In this document: piece by piece, positions 16,001 through 24,731 of the stretch | Position numbering within the stretch: the first letter of the stretch is position 1 | Layout: every line of letters begins with the position of its first letter | From: CAYQQR01 sp964420035 | GTDB taxonomy: Bacteria > Bacteroidota > Bacteroidia > Bacteroidales > SM23-62 | Direction of reading: 5' to 3' | DNA: 29,272 nucleotides | NCBI GenBank assembly: GCA_964420035.1 | Contig: CAYQQR010000051.1 | Location: 1-29,272 of the forward strand | The notes under the pieces: model-generated | What the model saw: only the letters and a program-made list of their open reading frames with translations | Told to the model about the DNA's origin: nothing | The model's database searches: none | Made by a program: the position numbers and the translations under genes

Positions 16001-16500
16001 TGAAGGTTAAGGGATGAATTCACGATAAGGTCCTGGTTGTTGCCAAATGCAAGGCCCCGGGAAATACTACCCTGTTTATCCAGCTCGTCGTTTTGGAAAA
16101 GGCCATCGAATTCATAGCTTTGATCCCGGAACCTATATACGGTCCGGTCCAGGTCGCCCGGCTCACCGAAGATACCCGGACTTTTGCGCGTATATATATT
16201 ATTGAAGTTGATGGGAAAAACCCTGTAGGAAGCCAGCATCTTTTGTCCCTTGCAGGCCTCATCTATCCAGAGTTTTGCTGCAGCAGGGTCCAGGTAATAA
16301 TCGGTGCGGTCCAGGGGATGGTTTTCTTCATCAAAAAGGATCAGGCTTTCCGGGACAATGCTCAGGCTATCCAGGATCAGGGTATCCCCCTGATATTGAA
16401 AACTGCTGTGCCTGTGATTGTTTATGGCTTGTGCAAAGATCTCCGGGACCGTGATCCAGAGCATCAGAAGAAGATATGTCCCCCAAAACTTCAAATTCAA
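13015..16500 (-). CDS. Large outer-membrane beta-barrel protein, unknown function
   Basis: A 1161-residue exported protein. The start is TTG at 16500; no ATG or GTG lies in frame nearby, and this start gives a good signal peptide ending in FAQA at about residue 24. An N-terminal beta-rich region has GSISRGLAFGNNQDL, SDRNIPVQPEG, and LTAGDFELQPEPGYF (about 140-235), motifs I associate with Bacteroidota surface proteins including SprA-like ones. Then come VVLAGTEKVYIDG and YTIDYNTAELVFTP. About 700 residues of alternating polar/aromatic strands follow and end in VRAYF, a plausible beta-barrel C-terminal signal. An EF-hand-like loop DYNENGIKELDEFE lies at about 843-856. It is far shorter than SprA (about 2400 residues) and has no sorting domain. 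Function is unknown. Confidence 0.8.
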   Translation of the reverse strand: MNLKFWGTYLLLMLWITVPEIFAQAINNHRHSSFQYQGDTLILDSLSIVPESLILFDEENHPLDRTDYYLDPAAAKLWIDEACKGQKMLASYRVFPINFNNIYTRKSPGIFGEPGDLDRTVYRFRDQSYEFDGLFQNDELDKQGSISRGLAFGNNQDLIVNSSLNLQLTGRLSEDLNIDAAISDRNIPVQPEGTSRQIREFDKVYIRVYNETTELTAGDFELQPEPGYFMQFYKKLQGARFTTHSQLGQNNNTELKTKFSGAISKGKYCRMSFTGIEGNQGPYRLMGCENEQYIVVLAGTEKVYIDGVRMRRGLEYDYTIDYNTAELVFTPNRPITKDKRIVVEFEYAEKNYARFMVYSGNQLKTDRGRFWLNVLSEQDSKNQSLQQSLSDEEKEFLSGLGDNLDGALIESGDSVGFENDQVRYTLTDTLVGGTLYEDIYVFSTDPKNAHYQPGFSFVGEGRGNYLPIRSAANGRVYQWVAPVDGIPQGSYAPVKRLVTPKKHQMMTLGADYRLQSGTSLWMEWALTNRDLNTFSSRDREDNMGMGWKLSAGQLLPFTDTSLFKLSLFAGWEGTDDHFRAPERYREVEFERNWNLETASDTLKEHMLRAGLRFEASDKARGIYSFDFLSRPGGYSASRHSTRGRLQTAKNEGHWFASLLQTDKLNRNTLFLRYDLMYLRDFKLLSAGIREEGELNRWKPEGRDSLMSNSFAWYQHGLFLRHGDSARSFSELRYELREDQAPGVYGLKTATTAHNFSLSSLLGHDKLGRIQSSITYRLLEINDTALIDLPEENNLLGKINYNNRFLRGSLTMAAFYQAGSGLERVKEYSYLEVARGQGVYSWTDYNENGIKELDEFELARFPDQAGYIRIFLPGTRYEKIFNTRFSQQITLAPARIWGSREGILKFISRFSNRFAFRMERSDREEELGKNLNPLYLNLGDTSLTSFTSSVRNNFSFNRSSSRFGIDHIYLSTTVKNLLANGAEIRGLQSNALRFRVHILEDLVLMNQAERGLSSLESEFFLNRNYKINHTRNDIELEYQPGTRLKLKLAYRFKKSKNLKESTLVEEQATENNIGLEGQYSISNRGKIRMEAHLINLFYNAEPNTPVAYEMLGGLEPGYNGTWSLLVQHSLGSGIEINLTYDGRVSEEKKVIHTGGMQVRAYF

Positions 16501-16568
16501 GTATTCGCTAACTGCTTGTGTAAAAATATGAACTGGAATATTTAAAGAAAATTGTATCTTAAAGAATT

Positions 16569-17804
16569 ATGCGCGTCCTATACGATATTGGCATAAGACT
16601 TTACCTTGCAGGCATTTACCTTGCTTCTCCGTTCCACGGCAAAGCTTCCGACTGGATCATTGGCCGCAGGGGATGGTACGAAAGGTTACATGATGTTTTC
16701 AAGCCGGGTGAAAAAGTAGCCTGGTTTCATTGCTCTTCTTTGGGTGAATTTGAGCAGGGCAGACCGGTTATGGAAGCATTCCGGGAGGCCCACCCGGAGT
16801 ACAGGATTCTACTGACCTTTTATTCTCCCTCCGGATATCATGTCAGGAAAAACTATTACGGGGTGGATTGTGTGGAATACCTGCCCCCGGATACCCCCCG
16901 GAATGCCCGGAGATTTCTGAAGCTGGTTAATCCCCAGATTGCTTTTTTCATCAAGTATGAATACTGGTATCATTTCCTGAGGGAGAGCCGGAGAATGGGC
17001 GTCAAGCTTATTCTTATCTCTGCCATTTTCAGGAAAAAACAAATCTTTTTCCGGTCCTATGGCAAATGGTTCCTGAGAATCCTCAAATGTTTCCATATTA
17101 TTTTTGTCCAGAACAAACATTCAAAGGATCTTTTAAAGGAATACGGCATCCACAGGGTCAGGCTGGCAGGTGACACCCGTTTCGACCGGGTCGAGGAGGT
17201 TAAGCTGAAGGCCAGGAAGCTGGAAGAGATCGACCGTTTCAGGCAGGATAAGGTACTGCTGATTGGGGGAAGTACCTGGTTGCCGGATGAGAAGATGATC
17301 CTGCGCCTGCTGCGCGATGATGACCGCTTAAAATGCATCATGGTTCCGCATGAGCCCTCCAGGGCACACATAGAACAGCTTATCGGGCATATGGGTGACA
17401 TCCCCATGGGGCTCTGGTCGAACCGTGATCACACCAACCTGGATGAGGTACGAGTGCTGGTCGTCGATGCCGTAGGTTTTCTCTCCAGTCTTTACGCCTA
17501 TGGGGATATGGCCTGGATTGGAGGAGGATTCGGCAAAGGGATACATAATACCCTGGAAGCTGCTGTTTTTGGTATCCCCGTAATTTTTGGCCCCAACTAC
17601 AAAAAATTCGAGGAAGCCAGGGAACTGATCCGGACCGGGGGAGGTTTTTCCGTAAAGAACTATGAAGAATGCCGGGAACGAATCCGGGATTTTCTGGATC
17701 ATCCCGAGCGGAGAAAAAATGCCGGAGTAGAATCCGGGGCTTATGTCATGAGTCATACCGGTGCTACCGAATTCATTCTGGAGGAGATACGAAAAAAGGT
17801 ATAA
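16569..17804 (+). CDS. waaA: 3-deoxy-D-manno-octulosonic acid (Kdo) transferase
   Basis: Inner-membrane glycosyltransferase (GT30) that transfers Kdo from CMP-Kdo to the lipid A precursor; 411 residues. An N-terminal membrane anchor spans about residues 4-20. CSSLGEFEQGRP (about 55-66) contains the catalytic Glu60. LLTFYSPSGYHVRKN, GGSTWLPDE and the nucleotide-binding GGGFGKGIHNTLEAAVFGIPV are family motifs. The gene is divergent from the barrel gene across 68 bp, which holds only imperfect -7-like octamers: TATTTTTA on the minus strand at 16521-16528, and TATCTTAA before waaA. One WaaA is usual per genome; whether it adds one or two Kdo cannot be read here. Confidence 0.94.
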   Translation: MRVLYDIGIRLYLAGIYLASPFHGKASDWIIGRRGWYERLHDVFKPGEKVAWFHCSSLGEFEQGRPVMEAFREAHPEYRILLTFYSPSGYHVRKNYYGVDCVEYLPPDTPRNARRFLKLVNPQIAFFIKYEYWYHFLRESRRMGVKLILISAIFRKKQIFFRSYGKWFLRILKCFHIIFVQNKHSKDLLKEYGIHRVRLAGDTRFDRVEEVKLKARKLEEIDRFRQDKVLLIGGSTWLPDEKMILRLLRDDDRLKCIMVPHEPSRAHIEQLIGHMGDIPMGLWSNRDHTNLDEVRVLVVDAVGFLSSLYAYGDMAWIGGGFGKGIHNTLEAAVFGIPVIFGPNYKKFEEARELIRTGGGFSVKNYEECRERIRDFLDHPERRKNAGVESGAYVMSHTGATEFILEEIRKKV

Positions 17805-18218
17805 AAGCCGGAGCGCCTTAAAGCTCCTGTAATCTGGAGAAATCAAGGCATCCTGACTCTTTTAATTTATGAAATTCCCCGGATAAATTCACCTTATCTT
17901 AACAAAAATTCTAAAAATTTTTTCCTCAGATAAAAAATTATTAACCATTAATTCACTTTCTGCGCTATTTCAGCCCCAATCAGGAATTGTTGATAAAGGT
18001 TATTCAGATAATAAAATCCCCTAGTCTTTTAAGGCAATATAATTAATTGGTATTCAGTTTAATATGTATGCGGGTTAATAAAAAAAAATGATTGTTGAAA
18101 AATACGAAAGGCTGTTTGTTGTTCACCCTTTCATCAGTTTCTATATTGCAGTCTGTCTTTCGGATCATTTTCCCCATACATAACTAATTGGTTATTAATT
18201 TTTAAAGAATCTCACGTA
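17805..18218. other. 414-bp AT-rich intergenic region upstream of nrdJ
   Basis: No convincing gene. A short hairpin GGAGC/GCTCC (17810-17827) follows waaA but lacks a T tract. TAATTGGT occurs twice (18044-18051 and 18185-18192), and TATTCAG occurs at 18001-18007 and 18051-18057. A 31-codon ORF (18088-18183, ATG to TAA) ends 35 nt before nrdJ but has no supporting signal. TAATTTTT (18196-18203) is a 7-of-8 match to the -7 box. I looked for a cobalamin riboswitch and did not find a recognisable B12 box. Confidence 0.6.
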
Positions 18219-20825
18219 ATGGAAGAAACAGCCACTGGAAAGAAACGTACTGAACAGGAGCAAAAAAAGGAAAAACAGTCAGAAGAGCAAGGCAAGGAAT
18301 CGAGAACTTATACTTTCAAGGAGGCTGTTGAAGCATCCAGGGCTTACTTCAGGGGAGATGAGCTGGCCGCGACGGTATGGATCAATAAGTATGCATTAAA
18401 GGATTCCATGGGCAGGCTTTATGAGAAGACGCCCGACGATATGCACCGCCGCCTGGCCAGGGAGGTGGCACGCGTTGAAAAAAAATATCCCAAGCCATTA
18501 AGTGAGGATGAAGTATATGGGCTTTTTAAGGACTTCAAATATATCGTTCCGCAGGGATCGCCCATGACGGGGATTGGGAACAATCATCAGGTTGCTTCTC
18601 TTTCAAACTGTTTTGTTATCGGTCATGAAGGACCTTCCGACTCTTACGGGGGCATCATGAAGATAGACCAGGAGCAGGTCCAGTTGATGAAAAGGCGGGG
18701 CGGGGTTGGACACGATCTCTCCCATATCCGTCCCAAGGGCAGTCCGGTACTGAACTCGGCCCTGACTTCCACCGGGGTGGTACCTTTCATGGAACGTTAT
18801 TCCAATTCCACCCGGGAGGTGGCCCAGGACGGTCGCCGGGGGGCTTTGATGCTGAGTATTTCTATTAAGCATCCCGACTCGGAAAGTTTCATTGATGCTA
18901 AGATGGAGCGGGGCAAAGTTACCGGCGCCAATGTTTCGGTACGCATCGACGATGAGTTCATGAAATCGGTCACCGGGAACAAGCCCTACATCCAAAAGTA
19001 TCCCATAGATGCAGAAAAACCTGCTTATGAAAAGGAAGTGGATGCTCAGAAACTCTGGAAAAAGATTGTTCATAACGCATGGAAATCCGCCGAACCCGGG
19101 GTCCTTTTCTGGGATACCGTAACACGGGAGTCGGTTGCCGATTGTTATGACGACCTGGGTTACCGGACGGTATCCACCAATCCCTGCGGTGAGATTCCCC
19201 TTTGCCCCTATGATAGCTGCAGGCTTTTGGCCATAAACCTCTATTCCTACGTTGAGGATCCTTTCAAGGAAAAGGTACGTTTCAACTTCCCGAAGTTCAA
19301 AAAGCATGTACAGCTTGCACAGCGCATCATGGATGATATCATAGACCTGGAGCTTGAAAAGATCGATGCCATCCTCGACAAGATCAACTCCGACCCGGAA
19401 GACGAGGAGTTGAAGCGCGTGGAAAAGAAACTTTGGGAAAACATCCGGACCAAAGCATCGGAAGGCCGCAGGACCGGGGTAGGGATAACCGCTGAAGGGG
19501 ATATGCTTGCGGCCCTGGACCTGACCTACGGTACTGAAAATGCCATAGATTTTTCTGTTGAAGTTCACAAGACCATAGCCCTGGAAGCCTACCGCTCTTC
19601 TGTAAATATGGCCAAGGATCGTGGTCCCTTTCCCATTTATGACGCTGAACGGGAAAAGGATAATCCCATGATCAGCAGGATCAGGGCCGAGGATCCCGGA
19701 CTTTATGACCGGATGATCAAACACGGCCGCCGCAATATTGCATTGCTGACCATCGCTCCTACCGGCACCACCAGTCTGATGACCCAGACCACCTCGGGCA
19801 TCGAGCCCGTATTCCTGCCGGTCTACCAGCGCCGCAGGAAAGTCAATCCCAACGATAAGTCGGCCAAGATAAGCTTCATTGACGAGGTCGGGGACAGCTG
19901 GGAGGAATATAATGTCTTTCATCATAAGTTCGAAACCTGGCTGGAGACCAATGGTTACAACGTTAAGGAGGTCAAGGCCATGCCCAGGGATGAGATTCGG
20001 GCCATCATTGAAAAGTCGCCATACTATAAGGCCACCTCCAACGATGTGGACTGGGTGGCCAAGGTTAAAATGCAGGGTGAAGTGCAGAAATGGGTGGATC
20101 ATTCCATTTCCGTAACCATCAACCTGCCCAAGGATGTGAGCGAGGAGCTGGTCTCTGAACTTTACCAGACTGCCTGGGAAAGCGGATGTAAAGGCTGCAC
20201 CATTTACAGGGATGGGTCCCGTTCCGGGGTATTGATCTCCAGTGATGAAAAAGGAGAGGACCAGGAGAATCTGGCCAAAAAATACAAGCGGCCCAAAGTG
20301 TTGGATGCCGACATTGTCCGCTTCAAGAACAACGATGAAAAATGGATTGCCTTTGTGGGCCTGAAAGACGGAAGGCCCTATGAAATATTTACAGGTATTG
20401 AAGAAGAAGATCGCTTTCCTATCCCCAGGAACATCACCCGGGGAAAGATCATCAAGATCAAGGAGGAGGACGGAACCACCCGTTATGATTTCCAGTTTAT
20501 CGACAAATACGGTTATAAGAACACCATGGGGGGGCTGTCGCACATCTTCGACCCGGAATTCTGGAATTATGCCAAGCTGATCTCCGGGGTGTTGCGGCAC
20601 CAGATGTCCATACCCGAGGTGGTCAACCTGGTTTCATCCCTGCGCCTGGATACCGACACCATCAATACCTGGAAGGCCGGTGTTGAGCGGACCCTGTCCA
20701 GGTACATTCCCAACGGCACCAAGGTACAGGGACACCAAAAGTGCCAGGATTGCGGCTCCACCGAACTGATCTACCAGGAAGGCTGCATCATCTGCACCCA
20801 GTGCGGTTCTTCGAAGTGTGGTTGA
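18219..20825 (+). CDS. nrdJ: Adenosylcobalamin-dependent (class II) ribonucleotide reductase
   Basis: Reduces ribonucleotides to deoxyribonucleotides with an adenosylcobalamin-generated thiyl radical; oxygen-independent. It has 868 residues. The first 30 are a Lys/Glu-rich low-complexity tail. The active-site triad N321, C323, E325 lies in NPCGEIPLCP, and C131 (SNCFVIGH) with C334 are placed to be the redox pair. PTGTTSLMTQTTSGIEP (around 515-530) is the phosphate-binding family motif. The C-terminus carries CQDC and CIICTQC, a zinc-ribbon or redox-active tail, ending SSKCG. No NrdB or NrdG partner is nearby, as expected for class II. The long leader suggests regulation, but no known riboswitch is visible. 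Confidence 0.95.
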   Translation: MEETATGKKRTEQEQKKEKQSEEQGKESRTYTFKEAVEASRAYFRGDELAATVWINKYALKDSMGRLYEKTPDDMHRRLAREVARVEKKYPKPLSEDEVYGLFKDFKYIVPQGSPMTGIGNNHQVASLSNCFVIGHEGPSDSYGGIMKIDQEQVQLMKRRGGVGHDLSHIRPKGSPVLNSALTSTGVVPFMERYSNSTREVAQDGRRGALMLSISIKHPDSESFIDAKMERGKVTGANVSVRIDDEFMKSVTGNKPYIQKYPIDAEKPAYEKEVDAQKLWKKIVHNAWKSAEPGVLFWDTVTRESVADCYDDLGYRTVSTNPCGEIPLCPYDSCRLLAINLYSYVEDPFKEKVRFNFPKFKKHVQLAQRIMDDIIDLELEKIDAILDKINSDPEDEELKRVEKKLWENIRTKASEGRRTGVGITAEGDMLAALDLTYGTENAIDFSVEVHKTIALEAYRSSVNMAKDRGPFPIYDAEREKDNPMISRIRAEDPGLYDRMIKHGRRNIALLTIAPTGTTSLMTQTTSGIEPVFLPVYQRRRKVNPNDKSAKISFIDEVGDSWEEYNVFHHKFETWLETNGYNVKEVKAMPRDEIRAIIEKSPYYKATSNDVDWVAKVKMQGEVQKWVDHSISVTINLPKDVSEELVSELYQTAWESGCKGCTIYRDGSRSGVLISSDEKGEDQENLAKKYKRPKVLDADIVRFKNNDEKWIAFVGLKDGRPYEIFTGIEEEDRFPIPRNITRGKIIKIKEEDGTTRYDFQFIDKYGYKNTMGGLSHIFDPEFWNYAKLISGVLRHQMSIPEVVNLVSSLRLDTDTINTWKAGVERTLSRYIPNGTKVQGHQKCQDCGSTELIYQEGCIICTQCGSSKCG

Positions 20826-20851
20826 AAAGTCAGTTCCGGGTTCTTCCTGGT

Positions 20852-22042
20852 TTATTCGATTATCTTTAATTCTTTACCTACCTTGATGAATGCATCGATG
20901 GCCTGGTCGAGGTGCTGTTGTTCATGGGCGGCGGAGAGTTGTACCCGGACGCGGGCCTGTCCTTTGGGCACCACCGGATAATAAAAACCAATCACGTAAA
21001 TACCTTCCTCCAGTAAACGGGCGGCCATTTCCTGGGATAGTTTGGCATCATAGAGCATGATGGGAACAATGGCCGAGTCGGTGGGTTTCATGTCAAACCC
21101 GGCCTCTTTCATCCTGGTGAAAAAATATTCTGTATTCTTATGCAGCTTGTCCTGCAACTCGGTTGTTTCGCTCATCATTTCGAACATACGGGTGCCGGCG
21201 GCCACGATCATGGGAGGCAGCGAGTTGGAAAACAGGTAAGGCCTGGAACGCTGGCGCAGAAGTTCGATGATCTCCTTTTTACCGGTGGTAAATCCGCCGA
21301 TGCCTCCACCGAAGGCTTTGCCCAGGGTTCCTGTAATAATGTCCACCTCACCACGGCAGTCAAAAAGCTCGGTGAGTCCGCGGCCGGTTTTACCCACCAC
21401 CCCGGCGGAATGACATTCATCGATCAGAACCATGGCATCATAGCGATTGGCCAGTTCTATCATTTTATCCAGCGGGGCCACATCCCCGTCCATTGAAAAA
21501 ACGGCATCGCTGACAATAATACGGAATCGCTGCTCCGATGCTTTTTTGAGCTGCTCTTCCAGGTTGTCCATATCGTTATGAGCGTAGCGATACCGCTGGG
21601 CCTTACAGAGTCTGACCCCGTCGATGATGGAAGCGTGGTTGAGGGTATCCGAGATGATGGCGTCTTCAGCAGTCAGGATGGGTTCGAACATTCCCCCGTT
21701 GGCGTCAAAACATGCGGCATATAATACAGTATCTTCAGTAGCGAAGAATTCAGCGATCTTTTTTTCCAGTTCCAGATGTATGTCCTGGGTCCCGCATATG
21801 AACCGGACCGAAGACATGCCAAAGCCGCGGGTGTTCATAATGTCTTTGGCGGCCTCGATCAGTTCCGGGTGATTGCTCAGGCCCAGGTAATTGTTGGCAC
21901 AGAAATTCAGGACCTTCTTACCGTCGTCGAGTTCGATCACGGCATCCTGGGGTGAGGCAATGACCCTTTCTTTTTTGTACAACCCGGCTTCCTTAATGGA
22001 CCGGATCTCTTTCTGCAAATGTTCTTTGATTTTCCCGTACAT
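20852..22042 (-). CDS. kbl: Glycine C-acetyltransferase (2-amino-3-ketobutyrate CoA ligase)
   Basis: PLP enzyme cleaving 2-amino-3-ketobutyrate with CoA to glycine and acetyl-CoA, the second step of threonine degradation. It has 396 residues, the E. coli length. NNYLGLSNHPE (about 50-60), the DECHSAG motif (208-214) that positions PLP, and the Schiff-base lysine K242 in TGTLGKAFGG are present. The close relatives KAS-like serine palmitoyltransferase and BioF share this fold, but the adjacent tdh 28 bp upstream settles the assignment. Its 3' end converges on nrdJ with a 26-bp gap showing no terminator. Confidence 0.95.
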   Translation of the reverse strand: MYGKIKEHLQKEIRSIKEAGLYKKERVIASPQDAVIELDDGKKVLNFCANNYLGLSNHPELIEAAKDIMNTRGFGMSSVRFICGTQDIHLELEKKIAEFFATEDTVLYAACFDANGGMFEPILTAEDAIISDTLNHASIIDGVRLCKAQRYRYAHNDMDNLEEQLKKASEQRFRIIVSDAVFSMDGDVAPLDKMIELANRYDAMVLIDECHSAGVVGKTGRGLTELFDCRGEVDIITGTLGKAFGGGIGGFTTGKKEIIELLRQRSRPYLFSNSLPPMIVAAGTRMFEMMSETTELQDKLHKNTEYFFTRMKEAGFDMKPTDSAIVPIMLYDAKLSQEMAARLLEEGIYVIGFYYPVVPKGQARVRVQLSAAHEQQHLDQAIDAFIKVGKELKIIE

Positions 22043-22070
22043 GGTTCTTATAGCTTATTCGTATCGATAA

Positions 22071-23036
22071 CTAAGATAACAGACTGTAATTATACTTTTT
22101 TGAAATTTCTTCCAGCATGATCTCCGTCATTTTCGGGAGGTCATACTGGAACTTATACCCCCAGTCACGGGCCGAGATGGAGTCGTCGATGCTTCGGGGC
22201 CAGGATTCAGCAATCTCCTGTCTGAAATCAGGTTTATAGTCTACCTTGAAACCGGGGATGTGTTTTCTGATCTCATCACTGATCTGCCCGGGAGTGATGC
22301 TCATCCCGCCCATGTTATAGCCCCCTGAGATGCTCAGTTTATTGCGGTCGGACTCCATCAGGTCGATGGTGGCCTGGATGGCATCCGGCATGAAAAGCAG
22401 CGGAAGAGGCGTGTCCTTATCCAGGAAGCATTGATAGCTGCCATTGCGAATGGCCTCATAATAGATCTCCACCGCGTAGTCGGTGGTACCCCCGCCTGCT
22501 TCGGTCTTGTAGGAGATCAGACCCGGGTAACGTATCGAGCGTACGTCCACTTTGAACTTCCTGAAATAATAATCGCACCAGCGTTCCCCGGCAAGCTTGC
22601 TGATCCCGTACACCGTTGCCGGCTCCATGATGGTCAGCTGGGGCGTATTCACCCGCGGTGTGGTGGACCCGAAGACCGCTATGGAGCTGGGCCAGAATAC
22701 TTTTTTCACATCTTCCACCATCTTGGCCACTTCGAGGATGTTCAGCAGGCTTTCCATGTTGATGTTCCAGGCCTGTACCGGGAGCTTTTCGGCATTGCCC
22801 GAAAGTACGGCAGCCAGGTGATAGATCTGGGTGATCTTGTGGCGAATCACAAAATGGATCAGCCGCTTGTCGTCCATCACGTCCAGGAGCTGGAAGGGAC
22901 CGCCTTCCAGGACGTCCCCGGGAGGTTCCTTGATGTCGGTGGCATAGACATGATCGCTGCCGTAAAGCTTCCTGAGCTCGAGGGTCAGTTCCGAACCTAT
23001 CTGTCCGGCAGCACCAATAATCAGTATGTTTTCCAT
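22071..23036 (-). CDS. tdh: L-threonine 3-dehydrogenase, SDR/epimerase type
   Basis: NAD-dependent oxidation of L-threonine to 2-amino-3-ketobutyrate, feeding Kbl. This is the short-chain (GalE-like) Tdh type, not the zinc medium-chain E. coli type. The frame is open upstream to 23168, but ATG 23036 puts the dinucleotide motif GAAGQIG at residues 8-14, as expected, and gives 321 residues. Catalytic Y143 and K147 lie in TVYGISKLAGE, with serines in WPSSIAVFG. GYNMGGMSITP near the C-terminus is typical of the family. A weak -7-like TAACTTAG lies at 23066-23073. It is cotranscribed with kbl. Confidence 0.93.
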   Translation of the reverse strand: MENILIIGAAGQIGSELTLELRKLYGSDHVYATDIKEPPGDVLEGGPFQLLDVMDDKRLIHFVIRHKITQIYHLAAVLSGNAEKLPVQAWNINMESLLNILEVAKMVEDVKKVFWPSSIAVFGSTTPRVNTPQLTIMEPATVYGISKLAGERWCDYYFRKFKVDVRSIRYPGLISYKTEAGGGTTDYAVEIYYEAIRNGSYQCFLDKDTPLPLLFMPDAIQATIDLMESDRNKLSISGGYNMGGMSITPGQISDEIRKHIPGFKVDYKPDFRQEIAESWPRSIDDSISARDWGYKFQYDLPKMTEIMLEEISKKYNYSLLS

Positions 23037-23114
23037 GGTATGCGGGTTGGCATATATTCTTCCCGCTAAGTTAGCAGATATCCGGCGGAGTTTAAATGAT
23101 ATGGAACATATTCC

Positions 23115-23160
23115 GGCCTGCGGCCTGTAGTTCCGGTCCGCGACCTGCCCAGCCGAAGGC
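23115..23160. repeat. Cluster of small GC-rich hairpins between tdh and gltX
   Basis: GGCC-TGC-GGCC (23115-23125) and GCC-GAA-GGC (23152-23160) are tiny perfect hairpins with 3-nt loops. The second is the exact reverse complement of GCCTTCGGC at 29089-29097 after tRNA-Gln, and the TGC loop recurs there too. The gap lies downstream of gltX and upstream of tdh. It may act as an RNA 3' end structure, but no T tract is present. Confidence 0.5.
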
Positions 23161-23184
23161 GGAACCACAGCGCGGCAGAAAACC

Positions 23185-24714
23185 TTATTTACTCCCCAAC
23201 ACCCCTACCGCCAGTCTTATCCGCCCGACTACTTCCTTCTTCCCGAGGATATCCATGACATCAAACAGTCCAGGGCCTTTGTTGGAGCCGACCAGGCAGA
23301 GGCGCAGCGGATTCATGATCCTGCCCAGTCCCAGTTCCCGGTCCTCGGCAAAAGATTTGATCCGGTTTTCCAGACGGTCTTTGTCAAAATCGTCCATCTT
23401 TGAGAGCAGTTCCTGAAGCTCCTGCATGATGCTGCCTGTTTGATCTTTCCATATTTTTTCGGCCACTTTCTCATCGTATTCCCCGGGTCTTTGGAAGAAG
23501 AAATACGCGTGGTCCCAAAATTCATAAACAAAATCGGCCCGTTCCTTGATCAGGCCAACAATCCGGGTCAGGACAACCGGATTGGTTTTTATCCCTTTTT
23601 CCCTGAGCTGTTCCGCAAAAAATTCTGCAAGCACGCGGGCATCCTTTTTCTGAAGATACTGATGGTTAAACCAGCGTGCCTTTTCGGGATCAAAGCGGGA
23701 ACCGCCCTTGATGATACGATCCAGGCTAAAGACCTTGATCAGTTCATCCATGGAATAGAGTTCTTTTTCTGTTCCGGGATTCCAGCCCAGAAAAACCAGT
23801 ATGTTGATGAATGCTTCGGGAAAATATCCGCTTTCCCGGTACCCGGGGATGAGTTCTCCATCGGGGCCCTTCCAGTTCAGCGGAAAAACCGGGAAGCCAT
23901 ATTTTTCACCGTTCCTTTTGCTGAGTTTCCCTTTCCCGTCGGGCTTGAGGGTAAGGGGAATATGGGCAAATTCGGGGATGATCTTTTCCCATCCGAATGC
24001 TTTATATAGTAAAACATGCAGGGGGGTTGAGGGGAGCCATTCCTCTCCCCGGATCACGTGAGAGATCTTCATCAGGTGATCGTCTACCACATTGGCCAGG
24101 TGATAGGTGGGCATCCCGTCAGCTTTGAAAAGAACCTTGTCATCCAGGGTGGAAGCGTTGACTCTTACTTCTTCCCTGACGACATCGTGAAAGACCACTT
24201 CTTCGTTTTCAGGTATTTTGAAACGGATCACATAGGACATGCCGTGTTCGATCCGTCTCCTGACCTCATCTTCCGGGAGGTTAAGAGAATTGTCCAGCTT
24301 CTTACGATTCCTGGAATTGTACATAAAAAGCTTACCGGCTGATTCGGCTTCTTTTCTCAGTTTTTCAAGTTGCCGGGGTGTGTCAAAAGCATAATAAGCC
24401 TTCCCTGCCTGAACCAGCTTTTCTGCAAATTCCCTGTACAGGCCCTTTCTTTCCGACTGCCGGTATGGGCCGTAGGGACCGCCTTCATGGATGCCCTCAT
24501 CCACTTCCAGTCCGGCCCAGCTCAGGGATTCCATAATGTATTCTTCCGCTCCCTCCACTTTCCTGGTCAGGTCGGTGTCTTCAATACGCAGAATGAACCT
24601 GCCGTGGTTGTGCCTTGCGAAAAGATAATTGAACAGGGCAGTGCGCATGCCGCCTATGTGCAGGGGTCCGGTCGGACTGGGAGCAAATCGTACGCGAACG
24701 GTCGGGTCGGTCAT
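23185..24714 (-). CDS. gltX: Glutamate--tRNA ligase
   Basis: Class I aminoacyl-tRNA synthetase charging tRNA-Glu; 509 residues. The HIGH-type motif PSPTGPLHIG is at 12-21 and the KMSKS-type motif KLSKR at 263-267. LRIEDTD (42-48) and VIRGEEWLPSTP are family signatures. The four cysteines of the SWIM-like zinc site of E. coli GltX are not seen. The length and the tRNA-Gln gene in the same window do not by themselves tell whether this enzyme is non-discriminating. The promoter box lies 17 nt upstream, behind a GTTACGG heptad array. Confidence 0.96.
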   Translation of the reverse strand: MTDPTVRVRFAPSPTGPLHIGGMRTALFNYLFARHNHGRFILRIEDTDLTRKVEGAEEYIMESLSWAGLEVDEGIHEGGPYGPYRQSERKGLYREFAEKLVQAGKAYYAFDTPRQLEKLRKEAESAGKLFMYNSRNRKKLDNSLNLPEDEVRRRIEHGMSYVIRFKIPENEEVVFHDVVREEVRVNASTLDDKVLFKADGMPTYHLANVVDDHLMKISHVIRGEEWLPSTPLHVLLYKAFGWEKIIPEFAHIPLTLKPDGKGKLSKRNGEKYGFPVFPLNWKGPDGELIPGYRESGYFPEAFINILVFLGWNPGTEKELYSMDELIKVFSLDRIIKGGSRFDPEKARWFNHQYLQKKDARVLAEFFAEQLREKGIKTNPVVLTRIVGLIKERADFVYEFWDHAYFFFQRPGEYDEKVAEKIWKDQTGSIMQELQELLSKMDDFDKDRLENRIKSFAEDRELGLGRIMNPLRLCLVGSNKGPGLFDVMDILGKKEVVGRIRLAVGVLGSK

Positions 24715-24731
24715 AAAGTTCGGTTTTGCTG

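Noticed and set aside
13015..16500. Assignment as SprA
   Set aside because: SprA is about twice this length; only local motif similarity is seen, so no gene name is given.
18088..18183. 31-codon ORF before nrdJ as a leader peptide
   Set aside because: Short enough to occur by chance in AT-rich DNA, no run of regulatory codons, and no attenuator hairpin follows.
17805..18218. Cobalamin riboswitch upstream of nrdJ
   Set aside because: Expected from the function, but no B12-box sequence or conserved core could be recognised; the region is mostly A/T.
18603..20600. A 665-codon open frame antisense to nrdJ
   Set aside because: It lies wholly opposite a well-supported gene, shows no family motifs, and is rich in Gly/Pro/His/Ile as expected from reading biased codons backwards.
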